64,000 nucleotides of DNA from Clitoria ternatea (lineage: Eukaryota; Streptophyta; Magnoliopsida; Fabales; Fabaceae), in assembly GCA_037962975.1 (NCBI GenBank), contig CM075670.1:150850501-150914500 (forward strand). The letters run 5' to 3'. Shown one piece after another: positions 56,557 to 64,000 of the stretch. The stretch's first letter is position 1. Each line of letters starts with the position of its first letter. The notes under the pieces are model-generated. The model was not told the DNA's origin. It worked only from the letters and a program-made list of their open reading frames with translations, and did not search any database. The position numbers and the translations under genes were made by a program.

Positions 56557-58512
56557 TATTAGCATATTGATTCCCACTCGGTCTTTTATATGAGAGCATC
56601 TATTCCTCTCAGATTGACTTCCCCTGTGGTGGATACCGACTGAGGCACTAATCCGAGTCAAAAGAGGAAGGCCGGTTCCATATCTCCACTGTTCACCCAT
56701 GCTAACTTAGATTTCTACTATCCAAGTGGATCATTGAATTATGGGGGGCGGCCCACAACAAGACAAAGGAAGAAAATAATAAAGAACTCCCACCAGCCTC
56801 CATTCCCTACGGTTGTCAAGATCCAGGTTGTTTCTCCAACACACCATCCAAGTTGATTTGCTAATTTTATGGGGCGGTTGATAACAAACAAAATTAAAAT
56901 AATAAGTTATTCATCAGCTGCTGTTCCCCATAAAATCATTGGTAGCCAGGCTGTTCAAACAATCAATGCACACCTGGGCTTCCTATAAATACCCTAACGA
57001 AAGAGAAGAAAAGGATCCTGAAGCCTTCATTAGAAGAGAACTCTGAAAATTTTTTTTAAAGTGAAGAAGCAGAGTCTTAAAACCCACACTGACCATCCTC
57101 CTCCCCTCATTTACATCCGTTCTCTCTCCTCTCAAATCCACCATACCGTCCTTCTCCTAAACCCATACCGCCCCTCTCCTAAACTCCACACCGACCAGCT
57201 CCCTCAAATCCTCACCATACCGTCCTTCTTCTAAACCCATACCATCCCTCTCCCTTCAGCTCACACTGTACAGCCCTTAAAACTCACCAACCCTATCCTC
57301 CTCTTCCCACAACGTTCTCACTCTCTCCTAACCCACACTGTCCGTCCTCTACCTCTCAAACACCGCCCCTCTCCTCCCAAAAACCACGCTGTTACTCTCC
57401 TTCTCCACACCGTTCTCCTCTCTCCCAGTACCGTTCCTCTCCTAAACTCTATACCGTCCTCCCTCAAATCATCACCCTAGATCCTTCTCCTCACCCACAC
57501 CGTCCCTTCCTCCTCAAACCAACACCGTCCTTTTCCTCACCAACACTGTCCCTTCCTCCTCAAACCAACACCGTTCTGCTCCTAAATCCTCACCACACCG
57601 TCCCCTCAAAATAACACCGTCCCTCTCTCCTCACCCACACCATTCAGTCCCTCTCTCCACCAACACCGTACAGCTCCTCACTCAAATCCTCTTAAAACTA
57701 CACCATCATCCTCTCCTTAAAATACACCGTCCAAGCCCCTAAAATCCTCCAACACCGTCCCTCTCCTTAAAACACACCGTCCAACACCTCTTCCCTTCAC
57801 ACCACACCGTCCTGCTCCTAAAATCCCCACCGTACCTTCAGCTCCCTTCAAGCCCACAACACCGTCCAGCTCCTTTCTCACCACACCGGTCCTACTCTGC
57901 CCCTCATTTTAATGCTTGTATTTATTTATTTTCTGTTAAATCAATTGCTGTTCGGTGACTTTGTTTCTTTTTTAATTATTAATTAATTTTTACTGATTGA
58001 TAAATATTAATAAAAATGAGTGCTTTGCACATTTTATTTGGACTAGCATAAAAGTTGTAATAATTATTATTATTCTTATCATTATTGCAATTTTATTACT
58101 TTTTTTTTATAAAAAGGTGGAGCGAGTTTAATTTGGACGAGACGTCTTGTTAATCTCATGTAAAAATTCTATGTTTATTTTTGTATATTTTGTCATTTCG
58201 TATGCTTTCTTTTTATGAAGAAGTTAAAATAATTTCTAAGTTAATCATAATGTGTGCTATCATGTTGAGGTAACCATTTTTATAACGGACAGTTGTGAGG
58301 TGCTAATACCTTCCTCACCTGTAATCAGACTCCCGAATTTGGAATCTCATTTTTTGACCAATGCTTTAACGAAAGGTTTTCCTGGTATTTTATCCTAAAA
58401 AATATTGGTGGCGACTCCCTATTTTTCTTTTCGAAAGGATTTCGAAACACATTCACGTTTTAACCAAATCATTTTGAGGGTCGGCCGTGCTGCCGCGATC
58501 CCGGTCACGACA
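56557..58512 (+). mobile_element. Ogre-like 3' LTR, right part
   Basis: It continues the LTR from the fourth 33 bp unit through the TATA box (56984-56991), CACCGTCC array and AT-rich U5 to CACGACA. It has a single copy of the phrase duplicated in the 5' LTR (58127-58155) and an extra ~55 bp near 57805-57860. Joined lengths of the two parts give about 3.92 kb. Confidence 0.9.
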
Positions 58513-58517
58513 ATTAT
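58513..58517. repeat. Target-site duplication of Ogre-like element, right copy (ATTAT)
   Basis: Identical to 15223-15227. Confidence 0.9.
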
Positions 58518-58627
58518 TAAGTGTTTTTTCTTGTAATGATACAAAACTTTGGAGCCTGAATTAGAATGTTTTCTTTTTCCTTTTTGTATGGTTTTATTAG
58601 GCCATCTCCAAGTTTTTATTTAACTCC
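58518..58627 (+). promoter_or_regulatory. Possible 3' splice site before Athila ORF
   Basis: A pyrimidine tract (TTTTCTTTTTCCTTTTTG) leads to GTTTTATTAG with AG at 58599-58600, 27 bases before the ORF's ATG. Paired with GT at 14713 it would have formed an intron of about 600 bases before the Ogre-like insertion. Prediction only. Confidence 0.35.
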
Positions 58628-59540
58628 ATGGCACCCAAGATTCCCTCAAAGAAAAGGAAGACCAAAGGTAAGTCTTCTGACTACTCTAATTTGAATGATA
58701 TTGAATGCCTATTAGAAGGGCAAAAGATGAGGTTGGAATCTTTATTAAGTAGAAAGCTTATTCCCTTTAGATTTTTCTACAAAGGTACTTTAATGAAATT
58801 GGGAATGTTTTAAGATACATTACGCTTATGTCAAAATGTGGGTTGGGATTCCTTTATTGAATTGTTTGAACCCGTGTATGAGCGTACCTCTTTAGAATTC
58901 CTAAGTTCAGTGGAGGTGAGTAGGTACCCAACTATTGATGGTTGGGAAATGTCATTTAGGCTAAACAATACTGATTACAAAATGAATATGGGTGAGGTGG
59001 CTGAAATTTATAGTTTTCCCCTAGGGGGTGCTGTTAGCATCCAAAGGACTTTAGACCAGGACAGTGCACGGGGTAACTATGATGCCTCCTCATCCAAAGC
59101 TTCCTCTATTCATCATCCCATTTTCCAATACCTTCAACGGTTCATGGCCCGCTCTATTTTTGGTAGGTATGATAGCCACGGTACCATCCGGCATGCTGAG
59201 GTATTTTTCTTGCACTCTATGCTTAATAATACTCCCATTGACTCTGCTAAATGGTTAGGTAGCCAATTTTCCTGAGTTGGCAATACCACTATGGGTAAAA
59301 TTGTTCTTGCAAGTTACATTAATCCTATAGCGAGGTATGTGGGTATAGATTTAGAGCAAGATACTCTTTTTCACCAACCAAAGAGGGTAGTAAAGGTGAA
59401 TTAATAAACATGGGAATGATTGTAAAAGAGCATAATGTTTATTGTTTAGTCATACCTGGTTTTTCTATGCCTCACCCCTTGCTTGACCCTACTTTTACTA
59501 GTTTGGAGGGCAGACATCTTTTCTTTTTGCAGAGACAGAT
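58628..59540 (+). pseudogene. Athila ORF (ATHILA ORF-1 / plant transposon protein type), broken
   Basis: Met at 58628 starts a basic N-terminus (PSKKRKTKGKSS, a possible nuclear signal), then the ECLLEGQKMRLESLLSRKL segment to a TAA at 58811. In the same frame at 58838 GWDSFIELFEPVYERTSLEF follows, then FRLNNTDYKMNMGEVAEIYS and HPIFQYLQRFMARSIFGRYD to a TGA at 59273. The F.L....Y.M...E....Y pattern is the conserved core of the plant protein family found downstream of pol in Athila elements. Its role is unknown; in some Athila elements a 3' ORF is called env-like. I see no convincing transmembrane helix here, so I do not call it an envelope. Later pieces run to about 59540 with more stops. Confidence 0.65.
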
Positions 59541-59783
59541 GACCATACTCTACTCTCTACGGAGATGCCACTACCCACTAGGCCTCTAGAGCAGGGTAAG
59601 TCATCTCATTTTGGTGAGGAGCCAGCTTTCTCTTTACAGCAAATGTACACTTTGCTTCAGCAGATATCCACTGAGCAAACCTATCAGGAGGCCCGCATCA
59701 ATCAAATTTCTGACCGGGCAGATACCATGTTTGATTGGCACACCCAGCAGGGTCACTTCCACCCCCTTCTCCATGACAGGTAA
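59541..59783 (+). pseudogene. C-terminal part of Athila ORF (polar, coiled-coil-like)
   Basis: Frame 59565-59783 has FSLQQMYTLLQQISTEQTYQ and ARINQISDRADTMFDWHTQQ, a helical Gln-rich segment commonly seen near the end of this protein family. It follows the previous pieces after a frameshift and is closed by TAA at 59781. Confidence 0.5.
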
Positions 59784-60115
59784 AAATTGATCTTTTGTGT
59801 CCTTTTACGCCGGGTTCCTCAATTACGGACCTCTTTGGTCCCCTTGATATGGACATTGGGGATAATGTCCAGTTTTAGTTTAGGGTGATGGGTACACAAA
59901 AGTTTAGCTTGTCTTTACTTTATTCCTTTTTATTTTTGTTTATTTTTATTTTCTAGTTCATTTGCATGATTGTATACGTATGTTCTGGTTCATTTGCATG
60001 ATTGTATGTCTGCCATATGCCTTAGGCAAGCATTGATTGCTGATTGCAGTTATTGTTACCTGTATGACATGTTATGTAGATTGATTGGATTTTAAGCATT
60101 AGGTGAATCTTGTAA

Positions 60116-60156
<41 letters not shown>

Positions 60157-61170
60157 TATAAATAAAGAAATAAAAAGTTTTTGATTGTTCTTCTTGCTAG
60201 AATAATCACTCAACATGATGACTGTGTTTCTTTGATTAGGCCAATTACCACTGTGAGCTTTTGAGCCAATAGGGTGTTCAGTGTATTAAATTATAATTGA
60301 CCCATGATTCCTTGAATGAGTGATTCACACATTTTTAGGCACTCTAGAACTTGGCTTTTGACCAATTCAAAACGGTTTGTGAATGCATGCTTGGAATGAA
60401 AAAGGCACTTTAGGTTTTGTTTTCTTTAACCTCATAATTTGTTGAAAAGTGTAACCCCTTAGTTGTCCATTTTAAGCCATGAAATAATATGATATTTTCT
60501 TTCAAAACCTTTAACATTAGGATTTCCAGTTCATATATAGAAGAGACAAAAAGGATAAGCTAACTAAAAATGGTTAAATTGAAAAATAAAAACCATAATA
60601 GTTTGGGGTGTGTGATTCAAAGAAAAGGACAGATAAGGAGTTTGATCTCAAAATTAAAAGAAGAGAAAAAGAAAAATGAAGCATACCCTTTATGGTTTGA
60701 AAGTATAGAGATTAAATTGAGGTTTGCTTGCCCTCATGTGGTGTTGCTCTTCTTATAGAATTAAGCCCTTTGCATTTCCCTTTTCTTGGTTTTTATTCCT
60801 ATGTTATGAATCCCCTGGCCCCATTACAACCCTTTAAAAGACCTTTTGACGAATGCATTTTCTTGATAACTGTGGAGTTTGTGTTTAATTGCCAAACCTA
60901 TGGTAGTGTTTAGAATGTTGTAGTCTGAATGGATAGAAACACAAGCAGACACACTGAGTGGAAGTGAGAAAGAGTACCATAGGTCTAATCTTAGTGAATA
61001 TGGCTTGACTATTGATTGTGGTATATTCTGGTAGTTTATGCAATCTCCTAAAAACATAAAAACAAAGAAAATAAATAAACATAAGATTCCTTAAGTTTTC
61101 TTGGGTCTGCTGGTTTTTCATTATATGCTTGTATGGATTCAGTGATTGCTTGAGGACAAGCAATGTTTTA
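59784..61170 (+). other. Athila 3' non-coding region
   Basis: At 59840-59893 there is GGGGATAATGTCCAGTTTTA followed by GTTTAGGGTGATGGG, resembling the terminal PPT region and perhaps an internal PPT. A (TAA)n microsatellite lies at 60114-60152. Several short frames (60570, 60728, 60885 minus) have no recognisable content. Confidence 0.5.
60114..60152. repeat. (TAA)n microsatellite
   Basis: About 13 uninterrupted TAA units. Confidence 0.95.
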
Positions 61171-61183
61171 GTTTGGGGTATTT
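61171..61183 (+). promoter_or_regulatory. Athila polypurine tract region
   Basis: TTGAGGACAAGCAATG at 61150-61165, then TTTGGGGTATTT directly before TGATAAG. This fits the usual end of Athila internal regions (GGACAAGCA...TTTGGGG). Confidence 0.6.
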
Positions 61184-61221
61184 TGATAAGTGTGTATTGT
61201 GTGTTATTTCTGGTTGTTTTT
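61184..61221 (+). mobile_element. Athila 3' LTR, first 38 bp only
   Basis: TGATAAGTGTGTATTGTGTG aligns to the 5' LTR start at 7427. The LTR is interrupted by TGTAACATCCCG at 61222. Confidence 0.7.
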
Positions 61222-62711
61222 TGTAACATCCCGAATTTTATAAAAATAAATAATTGATGGGAAAGAATAATAAATAATTGTATATGAGTGGATTTGTGTC
61301 CTAAAAATATTGGAATGATTAAATTGGGATTTATTATTGATATTTATAATTTATTGAGTTTAAGTGAGATAAAATTATACCCGGTTAGAATATGGGTGTC
61401 GGACCAAGTATCTCCGAATGAGATGCCGTTGGTCAGGGCTGTTAAGAATATTATTGGGAGTCCGAATCTATATTCGGAATAATTTTTGGAATTAGTATTG
61501 AGCCCGAACTGAGAGCCTGTTTATTATAAAACAGTGAAATTTTAATGTGAAGCAAAATATTAAAACATAAACCCTTCTTCCTCTCTTATGCTTCACGCTA
61601 CTTCTTCTCCTCCTCCTTATTCTCCTTTCGTCATCTCTTCTTCTTCTTCCCTCTCCACTCTTCTCTCCAAAACCAAAACCGTGTGGAGCTTTCTTATCCT
61701 CCACCATTTTCATTTTTATGGAAGCTTGAGGGAGAAGCTTGTGGCTGGAATTCCTCTCCCCTCTTCTCCTCCATTTTCGTGTTCTCTCTTCCTCCATTGA
61801 AAGCTCAATGTTGGCTCTTGGGTGAGGTAAATTCCTCACCATTCTTTATGAGTTTATGCCTTAGATTTTGGGTTCTTGGTTTTTGGGGGAGTATTTATGG
61901 CATATGGATTGTTAGGAGAGCATTAATATGAGGAAACCCTAATGTGGGGTGTTGTCATTATGGCATTAATGGTGGGTTGTTATAGGTGCATGGAATTAAT
62001 ACTTGGATGAGTGGAAAATAAATGAACATTTATGATGTTGATGGGTTTTTAGTGAAACCCTAACTTTAATAAATTGGGGAAAGTGTGAAATGTGTGTAGA
62101 ATATAGGTTTAATGATATTGGAGAATGATATTAATGATGAAAGATGGCCAATAGTGGTGATTAATGAGCATGGGTAAATGTTGTTGGAATTTGATGAAAA
62201 CCCTAGCCCTAAGAATTTGGGGAAAATGGATATATTGTGATTTAGAAGGTTAAATTGAAAGTGAATAGATGATATTTAAGATTAAATGTTGCTTAAAATA
62301 ATATAGGACCATGGGTGGTGAAACCTATAGATAGGTGTTGATATGAATAAAGAATGTGAGGAAGTAGGAGAATTGATTTTAAGGATGGACATATGGAATA
62401 TTCAATGTTGGGTATCTTTAGATATGATAATAGGCGATGATAATGATGTTGGATTTGGTTAGCCTTAAGATCTAGAGGATCTTGGCTTAGGGAAAGGAAT
62501 TCCCAAAGCCTAACACAATTGCATATGTTGGTGTTTAGCAAGTCTAGGACTTGGGGTTGAGCTTTGTGATAAGCTAGCCAGTATTTAAAATTATGATGGT
62601 TATTAATTATGTGAATATACTTGCATATGGTATGTAGATTTTATTCCGGGTGATGCAATGGAGCATTCGGAGCATTGGAACCATTCGGCTCTTCCCTCGA
62701 GGTGAAGACCA
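61222..62711 (+). mobile_element. gypsy-type LTR fragment
   Basis: It starts TGTAACATCCCGAATTTTAT, the same opening as the A/B and C LTRs. TATAAAAC is at 61525-61532, followed by CT-rich leader-like sequence (61575-61800). The part near 62638-62710 (TTTTATTCCGGGTGATGCAA ... GGTGAAGACC) is a phrase I associate with Tekay-type LTR interiors. No GGGTGTTACA end or PBS is reached, because the copia LTR begins. The frames 61492-61842 (minus) and 61588-61931 are overlapping and unsupported. Confidence 0.55.
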
Positions 62712-62858
62712 TGAAGGATTTTGATAATGAGAAGGCCAATGCCAGAGGTCAAGAATGAAGATCCAAGACCAAGGCATAATTAAAGTAAGACTCTATAAAA
62801 AGAAAGTACGGCCATTAATATAAAAAGGTTTTAAAATAAGAATACATTCTGATGGAAT

Positions 62859-63043
62859 GTAATTGATTACCTCATTAGTGTAATCAATTACATCGTGTAA
62901 TTGATTACCTCATTAGTGTAATCAATTACCTCAGCAATGTAATCGATTACCATGTTTAAGTAATCGATTACAATATGAACGTTATGTTTTAAAACTGATT
63001 TTAAAAGGCTGTAATCGATTACCTATTTTATTTAATCGATTAC
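62859..63043. repeat. Eight GTAATCGATTAC-type palindromes
   Basis: Positions 62859-62870, 62880-62891, 62897-62908, 62918-62929, 62939-62950, 62960-62971, 63011-63022 and 63032-63043. The first four have TG or CA in place of the central CG, and the last four keep CG. Confidence 0.9.
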
Positions 63044-63172
63044 AACGTGATCAGAAAGCAAAAAATCATGTTGAAACATTATAACTTTTCACAAAATATT
63101 ATTTTATCCAAGAGGTACCTTTCCAATTATTTTAATTAATAATTTCACACCTCTTGAAGGCATTTTTTCTCC

Positions 63173-63180
63173 TATAAATA
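63173..63180 (+). promoter_or_regulatory. TATA box of copia LTR
   Basis: CTCCTATAAATAGGAGG, itself a palindrome, lies 130 bases after the last CG box and upstream of an A-rich leader. Confidence 0.65.
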
Positions 63181-63392
63181 GGAGGGTATTTCATTTGCAA
63201 AAGCACACCAATAACACCAACACAAAAATACTTCCAATCTTTTCTTAAGAGCAATAATGGCCATATTCTCTTAATAGAGTTATTACTCTTCTTGTTCCTC
63301 AATTTGTTCATCATACTCTTGAAGAGAGTTTTTCTATAGAGTTCTTTATCTCTAAAGTGAGATTGATACTCAGAGTGGTGTATCTCTGAGGG

Positions 63393-63500
63393 TGTTCTTC
63401 TTGGATGTGGTGTAGCATCCAAGGGTGATGTTCTTGGGTATGGTGTAGTATCCAAGGGTGATGTGCTTGGGTGTGGTGTAGCATCCAATGCATTTGTGAT
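63393..63500. repeat. 39 bp minisatellite, three units, in copia LTR
   Basis: Units with TTGG(A/G)TGTGGTGTAGCATCCA followed by AGGGTGATGTTC. The antisense frame 63132-63518 that spans it reads as a repeat (SPLDTTPYP). Confidence 0.8.
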
Positions 63501-63782
63501 CGGGGTGTGAGTCCCCATTGTGGTGTAATCAAGGGATTTGATTATAGTGAATTTCCTAAAGGGTGTCTTGAGAAGACTGGACGTAGGCAGTGGTTGGTCG
63601 AACCAGTATAAATCTCTGTTTGCACTTCTCTAACCCTTAAACTCTTTATGTTTTAAGCATTATTATTCAAATCACATATCATTGCATATTGAGTTTTTAG
63701 AGGAGAAATTTATTAGTGAGAAAGTTCCTAACTACTCAATTCACCCCCCTTGAGTTTCCTAGAGGCCACCTAGGCTAACAAG

Positions 63783-63794
63783 TGGTATCAAAGC
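63783..63794 (+). promoter_or_regulatory. Primer-binding site of copia element
   Basis: TGGTATCAAAGC, one mismatch to the initiator tRNA-Met site TGGTATCAGAGC, two bases after the LTR. Confidence 0.85.
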
Positions 63795-63833
63795 TCGTAT
63801 CTTGGAAAAGGTTTAACAACCTCAAGAAGATCC

Positions 63834-64000
63834 ATGGCCTCTTTCAATCCTATCTTTCCTTAGGGAAACTCCATACATAGACCTCCTGTATTTAACGGAG
63901 TAGGATATCAATATTGGAAAACCCGTATGCAAATATTCATAGAAGCTATTGATTAGACATATGGGACTCCATTGAAAATGGTCCATTCATACCAACCAAA
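63834..64000 (+). pseudogene. copia gag N-terminus, stop and frameshift
   Basis: Met at 63834 (MASFNPIFP) meets TAG at 63861-63863. The frame then reads GNSIHRPPVFNGVGYQYWKT and RMQIFIEAID, the conserved start of plant copia gag (RPP.F.G..Y..WK..M). At about 63955 one T is missing, so the usual (L)D.WD..E.GP continues in another frame (WDSIENGPFIPT). Only the first 55 codons are in the window. This copy cannot make gag. Confidence 0.8.

Larger units (their letters stand above)
15228..58512 (+). mobile_element. Ogre-like (Tat/TatIV) element with two nested insertions
   Basis: The termini TGTGAACACC and CGACA are flanked by ATTAT. The long LTRs (15755-19668; 44592-46559 joined to 56557-58512) are about 3.9 kb. 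The PBS is of the tRNA-Arg type used by Ogre. The remaining coding pieces are Ogre-type gag and the very end of pol. The 3' non-coding region contains large tandem-repeat arrays, a feature known for this lineage. Copies A/B (17.7 kb) and C (10 kb) are inserted inside. Without them the element would be about 15.5 kb, roughly 10 kb less than a full Ogre, consistent with loss of most of pol. Confidence 0.85.
58518..61221 (+). mobile_element. Athila-type element, 3' part
   Basis: It resumes the Athila element after the Ogre-like insertion: possible splice acceptor, Athila ORF, long non-coding tail, PPT and the first 38 bases of the 3' LTR. That these belong to the same copy as 7427-15227 is supported by the shared TSD of the Ogre-like element and by matching LTR starts. 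Confidence 0.75.
62712..63780 (+). mobile_element. copia 5' LTR
   Basis: It ends CTAACA two bases before the PBS. It contains eight palindromic boxes (62859-63043), a TATAAATA at 63173-63180 and a three-unit minisatellite (63393-63500). The left boundary is uncertain. Confidence 0.65.
62712..64000 (+). mobile_element. Ty1/copia element, 5' end (continues beyond window)
   Basis: LTR 62712-63780, PBS, short leader and gag start. The LTR start TGAAGGATTTTGATAATGAG is chosen by similarity to the common copia start TGTTGGATTTTGATGATGA; the alternative TGTTAG at 61910 would mirror the CTAACA end. The right end is outside the window, so a TSD cannot be tested. Confidence 0.7.

Noticed and set aside
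61492..61931. Frames of 70-116 residues on both strands, some with an Arg-rich block
   Set aside because: CT-rich leader-like LTR sequence read in several frames. The Arg-rich block is simply the complement of TCTTCTTC runs.
63132..63518. 128-residue minus-strand frame with SPLDTTPYP repeats
   Set aside because: Generated by the 39 bp minisatellite of the copia LTR.
61910..63780. Alternative copia LTR start at TGTTAG (61910) pairing with CTAACA
   Set aside because: The sequence to 62710 reads as interior of a gypsy-type LTR, and the copia-like opening is at 62712. Kept only as an alternative.
1..64000. A host gene or a wholly new non-transposon system
   Set aside because: Every recognisable protein domain belongs to copia, Tat/Ogre, Athila or chromovirus-type elements. 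Remaining intervals are LTR, leader or 3' non-coding sequence.

Overview
The window is plant nuclear DNA made entirely of LTR retrotransposons and their ruins. I see no host gene, rRNA or tRNA gene, CRISPR array or prokaryotic operon. Dense nesting, very long LTRs and pervasive C-to-T decay suggest heterochromatin. A copia LTR at the right end carries repeated GTAATCGATTAC boxes, which I associate with legumes of the soybean/bean/cowpea group. An Ogre-type element fits the same picture. The species call is inference.

Layout, left to right. (1) About 255-3200: decayed Ty1/copia polyprotein (gag, protease, integrase, start of RT). (2) About 3270-7426: truncated Tat-type Ty3/gypsy element with an LTR-like piece, gag/protease/RT scraps and an antisense coiled-coil gene. 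(3) 7427-15227 and 58518-61221: one Athila-type element split in two, with 5' LTR, tRNA-Asp-type PBS, gag-pol, then on the far side the Athila ORF, a PPT and the first 38 bp of the 3' LTR. (4) 15228-58512: an Ogre-like element with 3.9 kb LTRs inserted in the Athila element and flanked by a perfect ATTAT duplication. It has lost protease, RT, RNase H and nearly all of integrase, but keeps gag pieces, a scrap of the pol C-terminus and two tandem-repeat arrays. (5) 21274-39012: minus-strand LTR-int-LTR-int-LTR composite of an iMet-primed gypsy element (copies A and B) inside the Ogre-like gag, with duplication CCAAT/CCGAT. (6) 46560-56551: a related plus-strand gypsy element (copy C) inside the Ogre-like 3' LTR, with duplication TTTTA. 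(7) 61222-62711: start of another gypsy-type LTR interrupting the Athila 3' LTR. (8) 62712-64000: a copia element with LTR, PBS and broken gag start, running off the window.

Inferred order of insertion: the copia ruin and Tat-type element, then Athila, then the Ogre-like element, then copies A/B and C. The 61222 LTR and then the right-end copia element were added independently. All the coding frames are retroelement polyproteins, and each one that can be followed carries stops, frameshifts or deletions, so I expect no autonomous element here.

The observations most worth checking are the malformed 5' end of the Ogre-like element, the three-LTR composite, the almost complete restriction of nonsense mutations in copies A-C to C-to-T changes, the palindrome arrays in two LTR families, a possible spliced internal transcript for the Athila ORF, and the hypervariable tandem arrays next to the Ogre-like 3' LTR.
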